This document shows, piece by piece, positions 6,828 to 13,347 of a DNA stretch of 15,472 bases. The notes under the pieces were generated by a model. That model was not told the origin of the DNA and did not search any database. It worked only from the letters and a program-made list of their open reading frames with translations. How positions within the stretch are numbered: position 1 is the first letter of the stretch; every line of letters begins with the position of its first letter. The DNA lies in assembly GCA_949282835.1 (NCBI GenBank), contig CASDQU010000059.1, positions 1 to 15,472 on the forward strand, in the 5' to 3' direction. The stretch is from an uncultured Bacillota bacterium (GTDB lineage Bacteria; Bacillota; Clostridia; Christensenellales; UBA1242). The position numbers were made by a program, and so were the translations under genes.

Positions 6828-8000
6828 AAAAGGCAAAAGACAACAAGGCAATTTATATCTTTATTAGAAAGAGATAAAAATCTCAAAAAACTGGTTGAGA
6901 AAAATTTGGAGATGGCGAAGAAAAATAATCCTGATAAAATTACAAATCCTGCACAATCACTTAAAGAACTTTATGATTTTCTTGATTGGTCGGTGAGCTG
7001 CCTGCCATGGGAGATACTTAAAGATAAAGAATATTCTTCGCTATATTCTGCACTTGACCAAGCTACCGGTTATTTTTGGTATATCTTTGACCAGCCCTTA
7101 AAAGAGCTTGAAGGAAAGGGTTATTATTTTAATTCTCTTCAATATTTAGAACCCATCGCAAGCTGGATAAAAGCTTATTCTAAAGCGTGGGGAAGATTTT
7201 TATCTACTAAGCAAAGTTGGAAGGAAGAGTATTATCAAATGTTTTTGAAAGATGATAGGTTTGGTCTTGAGAAAGGTTGGTATGAAGATAAGAAAAACTG
7301 GCACACATTCAATCAGTTTTTTAGCAGGCGGCTATTAAACTCTATGCAAAGACCTATTTCAAATGCCACTGTAATATCTCCTGCCGATGCAACGCCACAG
7401 GGCTTTTATAAAATTGATGATAATAATCACATCATAAACAATGACTTATTTGTAAAATCTGTCAAGCTTACATCGGTAGAAGACCTTTTATTAGGCAGCA
7501 AGCATGCAAAATCTTTTGCAGGCGGCACTCTTACACACACATTTTTAGATATGAACGATTATCATAGATATCATTTTCCGATAGATGGCACAATTATGGA
7601 GATGAAAAAAATAAAAGGGGCTAATGCTGGTGGCGGTGTTACCATTTGGAATAAAAAGGAAAAGCGATATCAATATTTTAATGAAATGGGATTTCAAATG
7701 ATAGAAACTAGAGATATAATGGTGCTTGATAATGACCAGTTTGGGCTTGTTGCCATATTGCCAGTTGGGATGTCTCAAGTTTGCTCTTGCAACTGGGAGA
7801 GGGGGTTAAAGATTGGTAAAAAGGTCAACAAGGGCGAGCCTATGGGCTACTTTCTCTTCGGTGGTAGCGACATTGTAATGATTTTTTGTAAAGATGTGAT
7901 TATTGAAAATTTAACCCAAAAAAACCAAGACGGCTTTCAGCATCTTTTAATGGGGCAGCCATACTGTAATTTAAAAATAAACAAAAACATATTGAAATAA
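6825..8000 (+). CDS. psd: Phosphatidylserine decarboxylase-family proenzyme
   Basis: This is a pyruvoyl-dependent decarboxylase proenzyme; classical PSD converts phosphatidylserine to phosphatidylethanolamine at the membrane. The 391 residues comprise a soluble N-terminal region (1-160) and the PSD core: FNQFFSRRL (162-170), SPADA with D188, DYHRYHFP with H247 and H250, and the self-cleavage site FGGSDI with S348. By homology D188, H250 and S348 form the processing triad, giving a large beta chain and a short alpha chain that begins with a pyruvoyl group. The site reads GGSD where many PSDs have GST. The long hydrophilic N-terminus resembles long PSD-like proteins, and that wider family includes the amino-acid decarboxylase PsiD, so the substrate is not certain. 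It has no ribosome binding site and is predicted leaderless. Its stop codon sits in the terminator loop. Confidence 0.88.
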   Translation: MKRQKTTRQFISLLERDKNLKKLVEKNLEMAKKNNPDKITNPAQSLKELYDFLDWSVSCLPWEILKDKEYSSLYSALDQATGYFWYIFDQPLKELEGKGYYFNSLQYLEPIASWIKAYSKAWGRFLSTKQSWKEEYYQMFLKDDRFGLEKGWYEDKKNWHTFNQFFSRRLLNSMQRPISNATVISPADATPQGFYKIDDNNHIINNDLFVKSVKLTSVEDLLLGSKHAKSFAGGTLTHTFLDMNDYHRYHFPIDGTIMEMKKIKGANAGGGVTIWNKKEKRYQYFNEMGFQMIETRDIMVLDNDQFGLVAILPVGMSQVCSCNWERGLKIGKKVNKGEPMGYFLFGGSDIVMIFCKDVIIENLTQKNQDGFQHLLMGQPYCNLKINKNILK

Positions 8001-8016
8001 AAATCAATATGTTTTT
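7983..8016. terminator. Bidirectional terminator between the convergent psd and M18 genes
   Basis: AAAAACATATTG (7983-7994) pairs perfectly with CAATATGTTTTT (8005-8016) around a 10-base A-rich loop. The psd stop codon (7998-8000) is in the loop. The T and A ends allow termination in both directions. The stem has few G-C pairs, so strength is uncertain. Confidence 0.65.
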
Positions 8017-8055
8017 ATAGATAATTAAGCTAGTAAATTTTTTGAATTTGAAAAA

Positions 8056-9279
8056 TCAATTTTTACAATCTATATCGCTTTGATAAAAAGTTAAAAAGGC
8101 TTTTTCAAGTATTGGCATGTCATTTTTATGGCACAATTCTATTGCACAGTGCATTGAAAGTTGTGGAAGCCCAATATCTATCGTATTCATACATAACTTG
8201 CTGCTTATAAACTTACCAAGCGTGCTACCACAAGGAAGATTTGAATTGCTATAAAATTCTTGATAAGAAATATTATTTTCATTGAAAAGATTTTTTAAAA
8301 TAGCGCTGCTATATCCATCAGTAGTATAGTTTTGGTGGTGTTTAATCACAATTCCGCCGCCTAATTTTATTGTGCTTAGAGGGTCGCTTTTATTCACATA
8401 GGCAGGGTGGGTAGCATGAGCATTGTCAGAAGAGATGATAAAGCCTTTTTCTATAGCGTTGATATATTGATATTCGCTATATTTTAAGGATATATTGATT
8501 TGCCTAAGAACTTTCTCAAGGAAAGCTGAATTTGCACCTTGTTTTGTTAAACTGCCTATTTCTTCATTATCAAATATAGCTGCAATAGCAATGGAAGAAT
8601 TGTCACAATTAATTAGCGAGGTTATCATAGAATATACGCTTGCTAGATTGTCTAGTCGTGGAGCGGCTAGATATTGATTTTGGTCGCCGCTATAAAATGG
8701 CTGCATAGCAGGGACAACAAAGAGGTCGCTTGCTAAAATGTTTTTTTCTTTAAAAAATGAGTATACACTTGTCTTTTCACCGGCAAGAGGCAGCATATCA
8801 TCTTGTACTTTTAGAGTATGATTATTATTTACCTCTCTATCAAGATGAATGGCAAGGCTTGGAATAGATACCAAGTGGTCGCTTGCAACTATTTTACTTT
8901 CAATTTTACCATTTTCTTTGATAAAAATTCTGCCTGCAATTTTAAGGGGAATATTCATAAATGAATATAAAACCACTCCGCCATAACACTCCACATTGAT
9001 ACGATTGCCAAAAGGAGAAGGGACAAGTTTATCTCCTTTGACTTTAAGAGCGGGAGAGTCACTATGAGCGGCAACGATATTAAATTTGTAATTTTCGCCA
9101 ACTTTAAAAGCGATAATTGAACTTTCATTTTTGGTGACAAAATATTTCCCATTTTTTTGTAAATTCCACTCATTTTCAAATGTCAGTTTTTTAAAGCCTG
9201 CTTCAAGTAGCATATTTTCACAGTTTTGACAGGTATGAAATGGGGTATATGAAGATGATAAAAATTTAATAAAATCCAT
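8056..9279 (-). CDS. M18-family aminopeptidase (zinc metallopeptidase)
   Basis: This is a cytoplasmic aminopeptidase of the aspartyl aminopeptidase / aminopeptidase I family (M18), which removes N-terminal (often acidic) residues from peptides using two metal ions and forms large tetrahedral oligomers. At 407 residues it is close to the family length. Likely metal ligands and catalytic residues are all present: H72 and D74 in AAHSDSP, D210 in PRLDNL, E239/E240 in FDNEEIGS, D285 in SDNAHATHP, and H377 in LSMHCAIE. ATG 9279 has AAAAGGAG (9287-9294) and a promoter just upstream. There is no signal peptide. It is a single-gene unit: the alpha/beta hydrolase terminator lies upstream and the shared terminator with psd downstream. 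Exact substrate preference is not visible. Confidence 0.94.
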   Translation of the reverse strand: MDFIKFLSSSYTPFHTCQNCENMLLEAGFKKLTFENEWNLQKNGKYFVTKNESSIIAFKVGENYKFNIVAAHSDSPALKVKGDKLVPSPFGNRINVECYGGVVLYSFMNIPLKIAGRIFIKENGKIESKIVASDHLVSIPSLAIHLDREVNNNHTLKVQDDMLPLAGEKTSVYSFFKEKNILASDLFVVPAMQPFYSGDQNQYLAAPRLDNLASVYSMITSLINCDNSSIAIAAIFDNEEIGSLTKQGANSAFLEKVLRQINISLKYSEYQYINAIEKGFIISSDNAHATHPAYVNKSDPLSTIKLGGGIVIKHHQNYTTDGYSSAILKNLFNENNISYQEFYSNSNLPCGSTLGKFISSKLCMNTIDIGLPQLSMHCAIELCHKNDMPILEKAFLTFYQSDIDCKN

Positions 9280-9297
9280 AATTATTCTCCTTTTATT

Positions 9298-9326
9298 ATT
9301 ATAAAATTAAATGACATTCATTGCAA
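9298..9326 (-). promoter_or_regulatory. Promoter of the M18 aminopeptidase gene
   Basis: On the minus strand, TTGCAA (9326-9321), a 17-base spacer and a perfect TATAAT (9303-9298). The predicted start near 9291 leaves a leader of only about 12 nt that begins within the AAAAGGAG site. Confidence 0.65.
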
Positions 9327-9363
9327 ATAAAATTAAATAATGTTTATAATTTTGTTTACTAAA

Positions 9364-9394
9364 TAAAAAATGAGCAAATTATGCTCAATTTTTA
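9364..9394. terminator. Terminator of the marR-flavodoxin-hydrolase operon
   Basis: TGAGCA (9371-9376) pairs with TGCTCA (9382-9387) around a 5-base loop. It is extended by an A run and a T run after one A-A mismatch. On the minus strand it is followed by six T's. The hydrolase stop codon (9394-9392) falls in the lower stem. Confidence 0.75.
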
Positions 9395-10369
9395 CTTTAA
9401 GTTTGCTTTAAAGAAGGAGTTAAGTTTATCAAATGGGAGATATTTATAATTATCATATAAGTCGCAATGCACTGCGTTTGGCACGATATACAACTCTTTA
9501 TTGTCTCCTTTTAAAAGTTTGTAAGCATCTTCGCTAAAATATCTTGAATGAGCTTTTTCGCCATGTATCATAAGTACAGGTGTTCTAATTTCGCCTGCAT
9601 AATAAAGTAATCGTGTATTTAATAGTGATGTGATTGTGCTTACAGCAAAGCCGTTATTAGAGCCTAAAGAACGAGGATGATAACCACGATGTCTATAAAA
9701 AGCAGAATAATCTTTTAAAAATTGAGGGGAATCGTCAGGACATTTTTCAGGATTACCTCCAGCAAGCAAGTAGAAACCATTTTTATAGTCGATTGTTCTT
9801 TGATTGTTTATATTAACTCTTAAATTATATCTTGCCTGTTCATTGTCGTTGATGTCGTTATAGCCATTTGCAGTAACCCTAGACATATCATACATGGTTA
9901 TGGTGGCAGTAGCTTTGATACGGGTATCAATGGAAGAGGCTTGCAATGCAAAGCCGCCCCAGCCACATATACCAATTATACCAATTTTTTGGTTGTCCAC
10001 TTGATCACAATTTACCAAAAAGTCTACCGCTGCTTGAAAATCTTCTACATTGATATCTGGGCTATTCATATATCTTGGCATTCCTCCACTTTCGCCACAA
10101 AAAGAGGGGTCAAAGGCAATAGTTAAAAATCCGCGCTTAGCCATTTGTTGTGCATATAGCCCAGAAACTTGCTCTTTAACAGCACCATAAGGGCCACAAA
10201 CGGCGATTGCGGGTAGTTTTCCAGCAAAATTTTTAGGATAATACATATCAGCTGCCAGTGTTATACCAAAGTGGTTGTGAAAGGTGATTTTTTTGTGTGC
10301 CACATCTTCCTCTTGTGGGAAAATTTTGTCCCATTTTTTTGTTAAATGCAATTTTTCTTTTTTAAACAT
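9392..10369 (-). CDS. Alpha/beta hydrolase with a cysteine nucleophile (dienelactone hydrolase-like)
   Basis: This 325-residue alpha/beta-hydrolase fold protein has no signal peptide and is probably cytoplasmic. The nucleophile elbow is GICGWGG (133-139) with Cys135 where most relatives have Ser; a Cys nucleophile is known from dienelactone hydrolase. The oxyanion region GPYGAVKEQ (59-67), the segment FDPSFCGESGG (86-96) and the C-terminal H301 in NAVHCDLYD complete the likely active site. The acid is less certain (E271 or D281). ATG 10369 follows AAGGAG (10375-10380). It is the last gene of the marR-flavodoxin operon, 37 bases after the flavodoxin stop, and ends in a terminator. The context suggests hydrolysis of a reactive or xenobiotic ester or lactone, but the substrate is unknown. 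Confidence 0.88.
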   Translation of the reverse strand: MFKKEKLHLTKKWDKIFPQEEDVAHKKITFHNHFGITLAADMYYPKNFAGKLPAIAVCGPYGAVKEQVSGLYAQQMAKRGFLTIAFDPSFCGESGGMPRYMNSPDINVEDFQAAVDFLVNCDQVDNQKIGIIGICGWGGFALQASSIDTRIKATATITMYDMSRVTANGYNDINDNEQARYNLRVNINNQRTIDYKNGFYLLAGGNPEKCPDDSPQFLKDYSAFYRHRGYHPRSLGSNNGFAVSTITSLLNTRLLYYAGEIRTPVLMIHGEKAHSRYFSEDAYKLLKGDNKELYIVPNAVHCDLYDNYKYLPFDKLNSFFKANLK

Positions 10370-10406
10370 AATATCTCCTTATATTTAATTTACAATAACT
10401 TTTTTG

Positions 10407-10883
10407 TTACAATATTCCTTTAATCCATTCTTTCAATTCCTCTTCACTAGTAGAAGAAGAAAGACGCTTGCCATTTGCAACTTTAGCCTCTTTAGCAAGT
10501 GCTTGCAAGTTATAAGCTGATTGACCCATGCCGCTACTGCCAGAAGTGGCAAAAGGAATAATTCTTTTGTTGCTGAAATCATACATTTCCATAAAAGTGT
10601 CAATAATAGACGGCTCTCTATACCACCAGATAGGGAAGCCTACAAAAATGGTGTCATAGTCTTTTAAGTTTGCAATTTTATTTGATATTGCAGGCCTACA
10701 ATTTTTGTCTTTCATCTCTAGCGAACTTCTTGACCTGCTATTTGTCCAATCAAGGTCGGCAGGGGTATAAATATCTTTAGGTACAATTTCAAACAGGTCT
10801 GCTCCAGCCACTCTAGCTAATTTTTGCGCCACCTTTTTTGTAACTCCACTTGCACTAAAATAACTTACTAAAATTTTACTCAT
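10407..10883 (-). CDS. Flavodoxin-family protein
   Basis: This 158-residue FMN-binding electron carrier or NAD(P)H-dependent flavoprotein of the short flavodoxin group has a flavodoxin-like fold. After the first strand (KILVSYFS) comes the phosphate-binding loop SASGVT (10-15), equivalent to the SxTGNT loop. GFPIWWYREP (82-91) is the loop that packs on the isoalloxazine ring, and ATSGSSGMGQS (112-122) is the last flavin-contacting loop. ATG 10883 overlaps the marR stop by 4 bases (ATGA) and has a strong AAAGGAGG (10891-10898) inside the marR end, so translation is coupled. MarR-controlled flavodoxins of this kind are usually linked to oxidative or electrophile stress; the particular partner here is unknown. 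Confidence 0.92.
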   Translation of the reverse strand: MSKILVSYFSASGVTKKVAQKLARVAGADLFEIVPKDIYTPADLDWTNSRSRSSLEMKDKNCRPAISNKIANLKDYDTIFVGFPIWWYREPSIIDTFMEMYDFSNKRIIPFATSGSSGMGQSAYNLQALAKEAKVANGKRLSSSTSEEELKEWIKGIL

Positions 10884-11308
10884 TTTTTCACCTCCTTTTT
10901 AAATGAGTTTAAAATTTCCTCAAGATTTTCATTCACAATTCTAGCATTATTGCTAAGTTCTTCATACACCTTATCTTCAAGAGCATAAAGTTTATTTAAA
11001 AGCTTATTTGCATAGCTTTTGCCTTTATCGGTGAGAGAAATTAACAATTCTCTTTTTTGTCCTTTTATCTGCGAAAGCGATATATATCCATCTTTTAAAA
11101 GTTCTCCCATTATGGTGTTTACAGTGGTCTTAGGTATATCCCAGCTTGCACTGATTTCTTTTTGGCTATGCTTATTGCCATCGTTGAGAGCATATAAAAC
11201 CCACAATAAATTTGGTTTGACACCACTATTTCTTGCAAATTCACTGTAAAATGCGTCTATGTTATATAAAAATCTTCCAAAATTATAAAAAAATTCTCTT
11301 TCTTTCAT
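10880..11308 (-). CDS. MarR-family transcriptional regulator
   Basis: This 142-residue dimeric winged helix-turn-helix regulator is typical in length for MarR. N-terminal and C-terminal helices (1-30, about 100-140) would form the dimer interface. The core contains the HTH with recognition helix IPKTTVNTIMGELLKDGYI (58-76) and a wing built from GQKRELLISLTDKG (83-96). It heads the operon with the flavodoxin and the alpha/beta hydrolase. Its promoter contains a perfect 8-bp palindrome between and over the -10 box, which is the usual placement of a MarR operator, so autorepression relieved by a small ligand or oxidant is likely. The ATG has only a weak AGGA upstream and a predicted leader of about 12 nt. 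One Trp and no conserved redox Cys are visible, so a ligand rather than thiol switch is more likely. Confidence 0.93.
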   Translation of the reverse strand: MKEREFFYNFGRFLYNIDAFYSEFARNSGVKPNLLWVLYALNDGNKHSQKEISASWDIPKTTVNTIMGELLKDGYISLSQIKGQKRELLISLTDKGKSYANKLLNKLYALEDKVYEELSNNARIVNENLEEILNSFKKEVKK

Positions 11309-11327
11309 ATTTAAAATCCTAATTCGT

Positions 11328-11356
11328 ATTTTAAAGCTTATTTAAAATAATGTCAA
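11328..11356 (-). promoter_or_regulatory. marR operon promoter with overlapping palindromic operator
   Basis: On the minus strand, TTGACA (11356-11351), a 17-base spacer and TAAAAT (11333-11328) form a strong promoter. ATTTTAAA (11328-11335) and TTTAAAAT (11341-11348) are perfect inverted arms with a 5-base GCTTA centre, filling the spacer and covering the -10. A repressor bound here would block polymerase. The dyad is seen directly; MarR binding is inferred. Confidence 0.7.
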
Positions 11357-11412
11357 ATAATTCTTTATAAATTATGAATTTTTTTTAAAAGAATATATTT
11401 TTATTTTTTAAT

Positions 11413-11442
11413 TTGACTTTAAGGGGGTAACTATTTTATTAT
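11413..11442 (+). promoter_or_regulatory. Promoter of the TIM-barrel lipoprotein gene, positioned for a leaderless mRNA
   Basis: TTGACT (11413-11418), an 18-base spacer and TATTAT (11437-11442); the ATG begins 7 bases after the -10. An overlapping TATAAT at 11440-11445 fits the consensus better but would leave a 21-base spacer. The purine-rich AAGGGGG near 11420-11426 is about 22 bases from the ATG, too far to be a ribosome binding site. Confidence 0.5.
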
Positions 11443-11448
11443 AATTAT

Positions 11449-12285
11449 ATGAAAACAACACATATAAACAGGTCTTTTTGGGCTATAATGATGGTGGTTT
11501 TAATTTTGCCATGTATATTTCTTTTTTCTTGTAATAAAGATGAGAATAAGCCTTTATTTGGTGTTTGGTGGTGGGATAACAGGCTGTCAGATGAATATTT
11601 GGATTTTGCTAGTGAAAATGGGATTAATGAGATATATTACTATACCAGCGATTTCAGTCAAAAAAATGCCCAATTTATTAGTAGGGCAGATGGACTTGGA
11701 ATTAAAGTATATTGGTTGTGCGGCGACTATCAGTGGATAGATGATATCAATCTTTTTTATCAAGAGATGGAAAAATTTGAAAATTTTCAAAATAATAATG
11801 TTGTCAAATTTGCGGGAGTTCACTTAGATGTTGAGCCTCATCAACATCCGCAGTGGGATAATAGCAGAGAGAAGTTGATAGAGAAGTATATAGATTTTGT
11901 CAGACAAGTGACAGAAAAGTATGACGATATATGCTTTGATTTTGATATACCTTTTTGGCTTGAAGATGAAATAAGTTATGACGGTCAAACAAAAGAGGCA
12001 TATAAATTTGTATTTGACTATGCGGATAGAGTATTTGTGATGAGTTATAGAGATAGCGCCCAAAATATGGCAGATGTGGCGAAGGAAGAACTTTTGTATG
12101 CTGCAGAAATTGATAAAACCATCTTCTTATCTGCAGAAACAGGGGAGGAAGAAGATATTGTGACATATTTTGAGGAGGGCAAGAGTTATCTCAATAGCCA
12201 GCTTGAGCAGTTGAGAGATATTGTAAAAGAAGATTTTGGCATAGCAATTCATCATATCAAATCATGGTATAATCTTAAGGAGTAA
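11449..12285 (+). CDS. Lipoprotein with a compact TIM-barrel, glycoside hydrolase-like domain
   Basis: This 278-residue predicted lipoprotein has a hydrophobic signal (about 10-27) and the lipobox LFSC with Cys28. The mature part reads as eight alternating strands: FGVWWW (37-42), INEIYYYTSD (59-68), IKVYWLCGD (85-93), FAGVHLDVEPH (121-131), ICFDFDIPFW (161-170), RVFVMSYRD (194-202), KTIFLSAETG (223-232) and FGIAIHHIKSW (263-273). This order suggests a complete beta/alpha barrel. Acidic residues sit at strand ends as in glycosidases: D127 and E129 after strand 4, E230 after strand 7, plus D164/D166 after strand 5. I cannot name the GH family; a lipid-anchored polysaccharide or peptidoglycan-glycan hydrolase is an inference. 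It is divergent from the marR operon, has no ribosome binding site and ends before a large hairpin terminator. Confidence 0.75.
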   Translation: MKTTHINRSFWAIMMVVLILPCIFLFSCNKDENKPLFGVWWWDNRLSDEYLDFASENGINEIYYYTSDFSQKNAQFISRADGLGIKVYWLCGDYQWIDDINLFYQEMEKFENFQNNNVVKFAGVHLDVEPHQHPQWDNSREKLIEKYIDFVRQVTEKYDDICFDFDIPFWLEDEISYDGQTKEAYKFVFDYADRVFVMSYRDSAQNMADVAKEELLYAAEIDKTIFLSAETGEEEDIVTYFEEGKSYLNSQLEQLRDIVKEDFGIAIHHIKSWYNLKE

Positions 12286-12382
12286 AAATTTACTTTGTGT
12301 AGGGTTTTAGACTATAGACAAATGATATCACAGAAAATTTAATAAACTATTTTGTTAATTTCAAATTTCTCAATTTTCTAAA

Positions 12383-12436
12383 AAAATGCCTCAAACCAGT
12401 TGTTTATGATGCTAAACTTCTGGCTTGAGGCATTTT
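12383..12436. terminator. Long bidirectional hairpin terminator between convergent genes
   Basis: AAAATGCCTCAA (12383-12394) pairs with TTGAGGCATTTT (12425-12436), then one A-C mismatch, then CCAG/CTGG (12396-12399 and 12420-12423). After a small internal loop, GTTTA/TAAAC (12402-12406 and 12413-12417) closes a 6-base loop. It is richer in G-C pairs than its surroundings and lies between the + strand lipoprotein and the minus-strand 12488-12946 gene, with A/T ends on both sides. It lies about 100 bases after the lipoprotein stop. Confidence 0.75.
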
Positions 12437-12487
12437 AGAATTTTGCTGCTCTTATTTTTACAGCTTGTTATTATATGTGATTTAAAA

Positions 12488-12946
12488 TTACATTTCCTTT
12501 TCTTCATCGTTTTCTTGGGTTTGAAGCCATTTTCCTATCCAGCTATGCTCTTTGCCGCCTTCAGTAAATGAAGATAAAGTCCAATTAAATAATTTAATAT
12601 CCTTTTCAAGCAAACTTGACATACAAGAAAGAGGGAAACGGAGATCTCCTTTTGCAGTCATCCATTCTGCAAATGTTTTTCCATCATCTGGCTTAAATTG
12701 TTCGTGTAGTTCATCAAACTTTTTGCAACCTATAAATTTCAATGTGTCCTGAAAAAGTGCAAAGTTTTTATCGTTAAATCTTAGGTTTTGGCAATTTAAA
12801 ATTATCTGCATTACCTTTTTACAAAAATCTTCTGCTTCTTCATATGTAGTGCTTTGAGAAGATAAATCTATAGGTTTAATTTGCATCAATTTTGAAATTG
12901 TCTTATTAACTGTGCGAGTAGTTTGTTTGTTATTTAAAGTTGCCAT
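12488..12946 (-). CDS. Hypothetical soluble protein
   Basis: I do not recognise this 152-residue protein. It is hydrophilic and probably mostly helical, with no signal peptide or membrane segment. The N-terminus is Thr/Lys-rich (MATLNNKQTTRTVNKTISK), there are four cysteines (C42, C52, C74 and C108, by my count), and the C-terminus is acidic (ENDEEKEM). ATG 12946 is supported by AGGAGG (12955-12960) at 8 bases and by a promoter at 12967-12995, so it is very probably a real gene. It is a single-gene unit ending before the long hairpin at 12383-12436. Its neighbours give no functional clue. Confidence 0.75.
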   Translation of the reverse strand: MATLNNKQTTRTVNKTISKLMQIKPIDLSSQSTTYEEAEDFCKKVMQIILNCQNLRFNDKNFALFQDTLKFIGCKKFDELHEQFKPDDGKTFAEWMTAKGDLRFPLSCMSSLLEKDIKLFNWTLSSFTEGGKEHSWIGKWLQTQENDEEKEM

Positions 12947-12966
12947 TAATAATTCCTCCTATATAA

Positions 12967-12995
12967 AGAATAGCACATTATTGGGCCATTGTAAA
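12967..12995 (-). promoter_or_regulatory. Promoter of the 12488-12946 gene
   Basis: On the minus strand, TTTACA (12995-12990), a 17-base spacer and TATTCT (12972-12967). The predicted start near 12960 leaves a leader of about 14 nt beginning at the AGGAGG site. A 22-base perfect A/T palindrome (12994-13015) overlaps and lies upstream of the -35. Confidence 0.5.
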
Positions 12996-13051
12996 TATAT
13001 TTTTAAAAATATATTAATAAATAAAAAAGATAGAAGAAATTAAGTTTATAT

Positions 13052-13240
13052 TGCAAAAGTCGAGACAAACTCTTTTATTGGGCAACCTGCAAAATCTTTG
13101 ATTTTGTGGGAAAGGAGCAAACGAGCGACAAAGCAATAGTTTGATAAAACTATGCCGAAGCGTAGTTTGTGACGCTGGTCGCGAGAAGAAAATTTTGAGC
13201 GTAAAAGCAATAAAAGTCGCAAATCTGCGACTTTTTTGCA
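13052..13240. other. Structured noncoding element with inverted ends and a three-way-junction-like fold
   Basis: This fills most of the gene-free stretch between the 12488-12946 gene and tRNA-Arg and is visibly richer in G+C than its surroundings. TGCAAAAGTCG (13052-13062) is matched in inverse by CGACTTTTTTGCA (13228-13240), differing by two A's. Inside are several stems. CAAAATC/GATTTTG with a TTT loop spans 13090-13106 and extends with two wobble pairs to 13086-13110. ATAGTTT/AAACTAT spans 13136-13153. AGCGT/ACGCT spans 13159-13176. GCGAC (13125-13129) pairs with GTCGC (13178-13182), enclosing the last two as a branched structure. It could be a MITE-like repeat, an RNA gene or tRNA-linked debris. 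No convincing protein is encoded. Confidence 0.45.
13212..13235. terminator. Terminator downstream of tRNA-Arg
   Basis: AAAAGTCGCA (13212-13221) pairs perfectly with TGCGACTTTT (13226-13235) around the loop AATC. It lies about 25 bases beyond the tRNA 3' end on the minus strand. T runs follow on both sides (six T's on +, four plus two on -), so it can act in both directions. It also forms the right end of the structured element. Confidence 0.75.
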
Positions 13241-13259
13241 CAAGCGTAAAAATTTTCTC

Positions 13260-13334
13260 TGGTGCGTCTGCCGGGACTCGAACCCAGAATAACGGTTCCG
13301 TAGACCGTCGTGATATCCATTTCACCACAAACGC
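13260..13334 (-). tRNA. tRNA-Arg(ACG)
   Basis: This is a complete 75-nt cloverleaf on the minus strand. The acceptor GCGTTTG pairs with CAGACGC (one U-G pair). The D stem is GTGA/TCAC, and the anticodon stem ACGGT/ACCGT has loop CTACGGA, giving anticodon ACG (read as ICG after deamination, for CGU/CGC/CGA codons). The variable loop is TATT, and the T stem CTGGG/CCCGG has loop TTCGAGT. The discriminator is A and the CCA end is encoded (13262-13260). The D loop is short. No other tRNA adjoins it. Confidence 0.95.
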
Positions 13335-13347
13335 ATTTGTAGTTATT

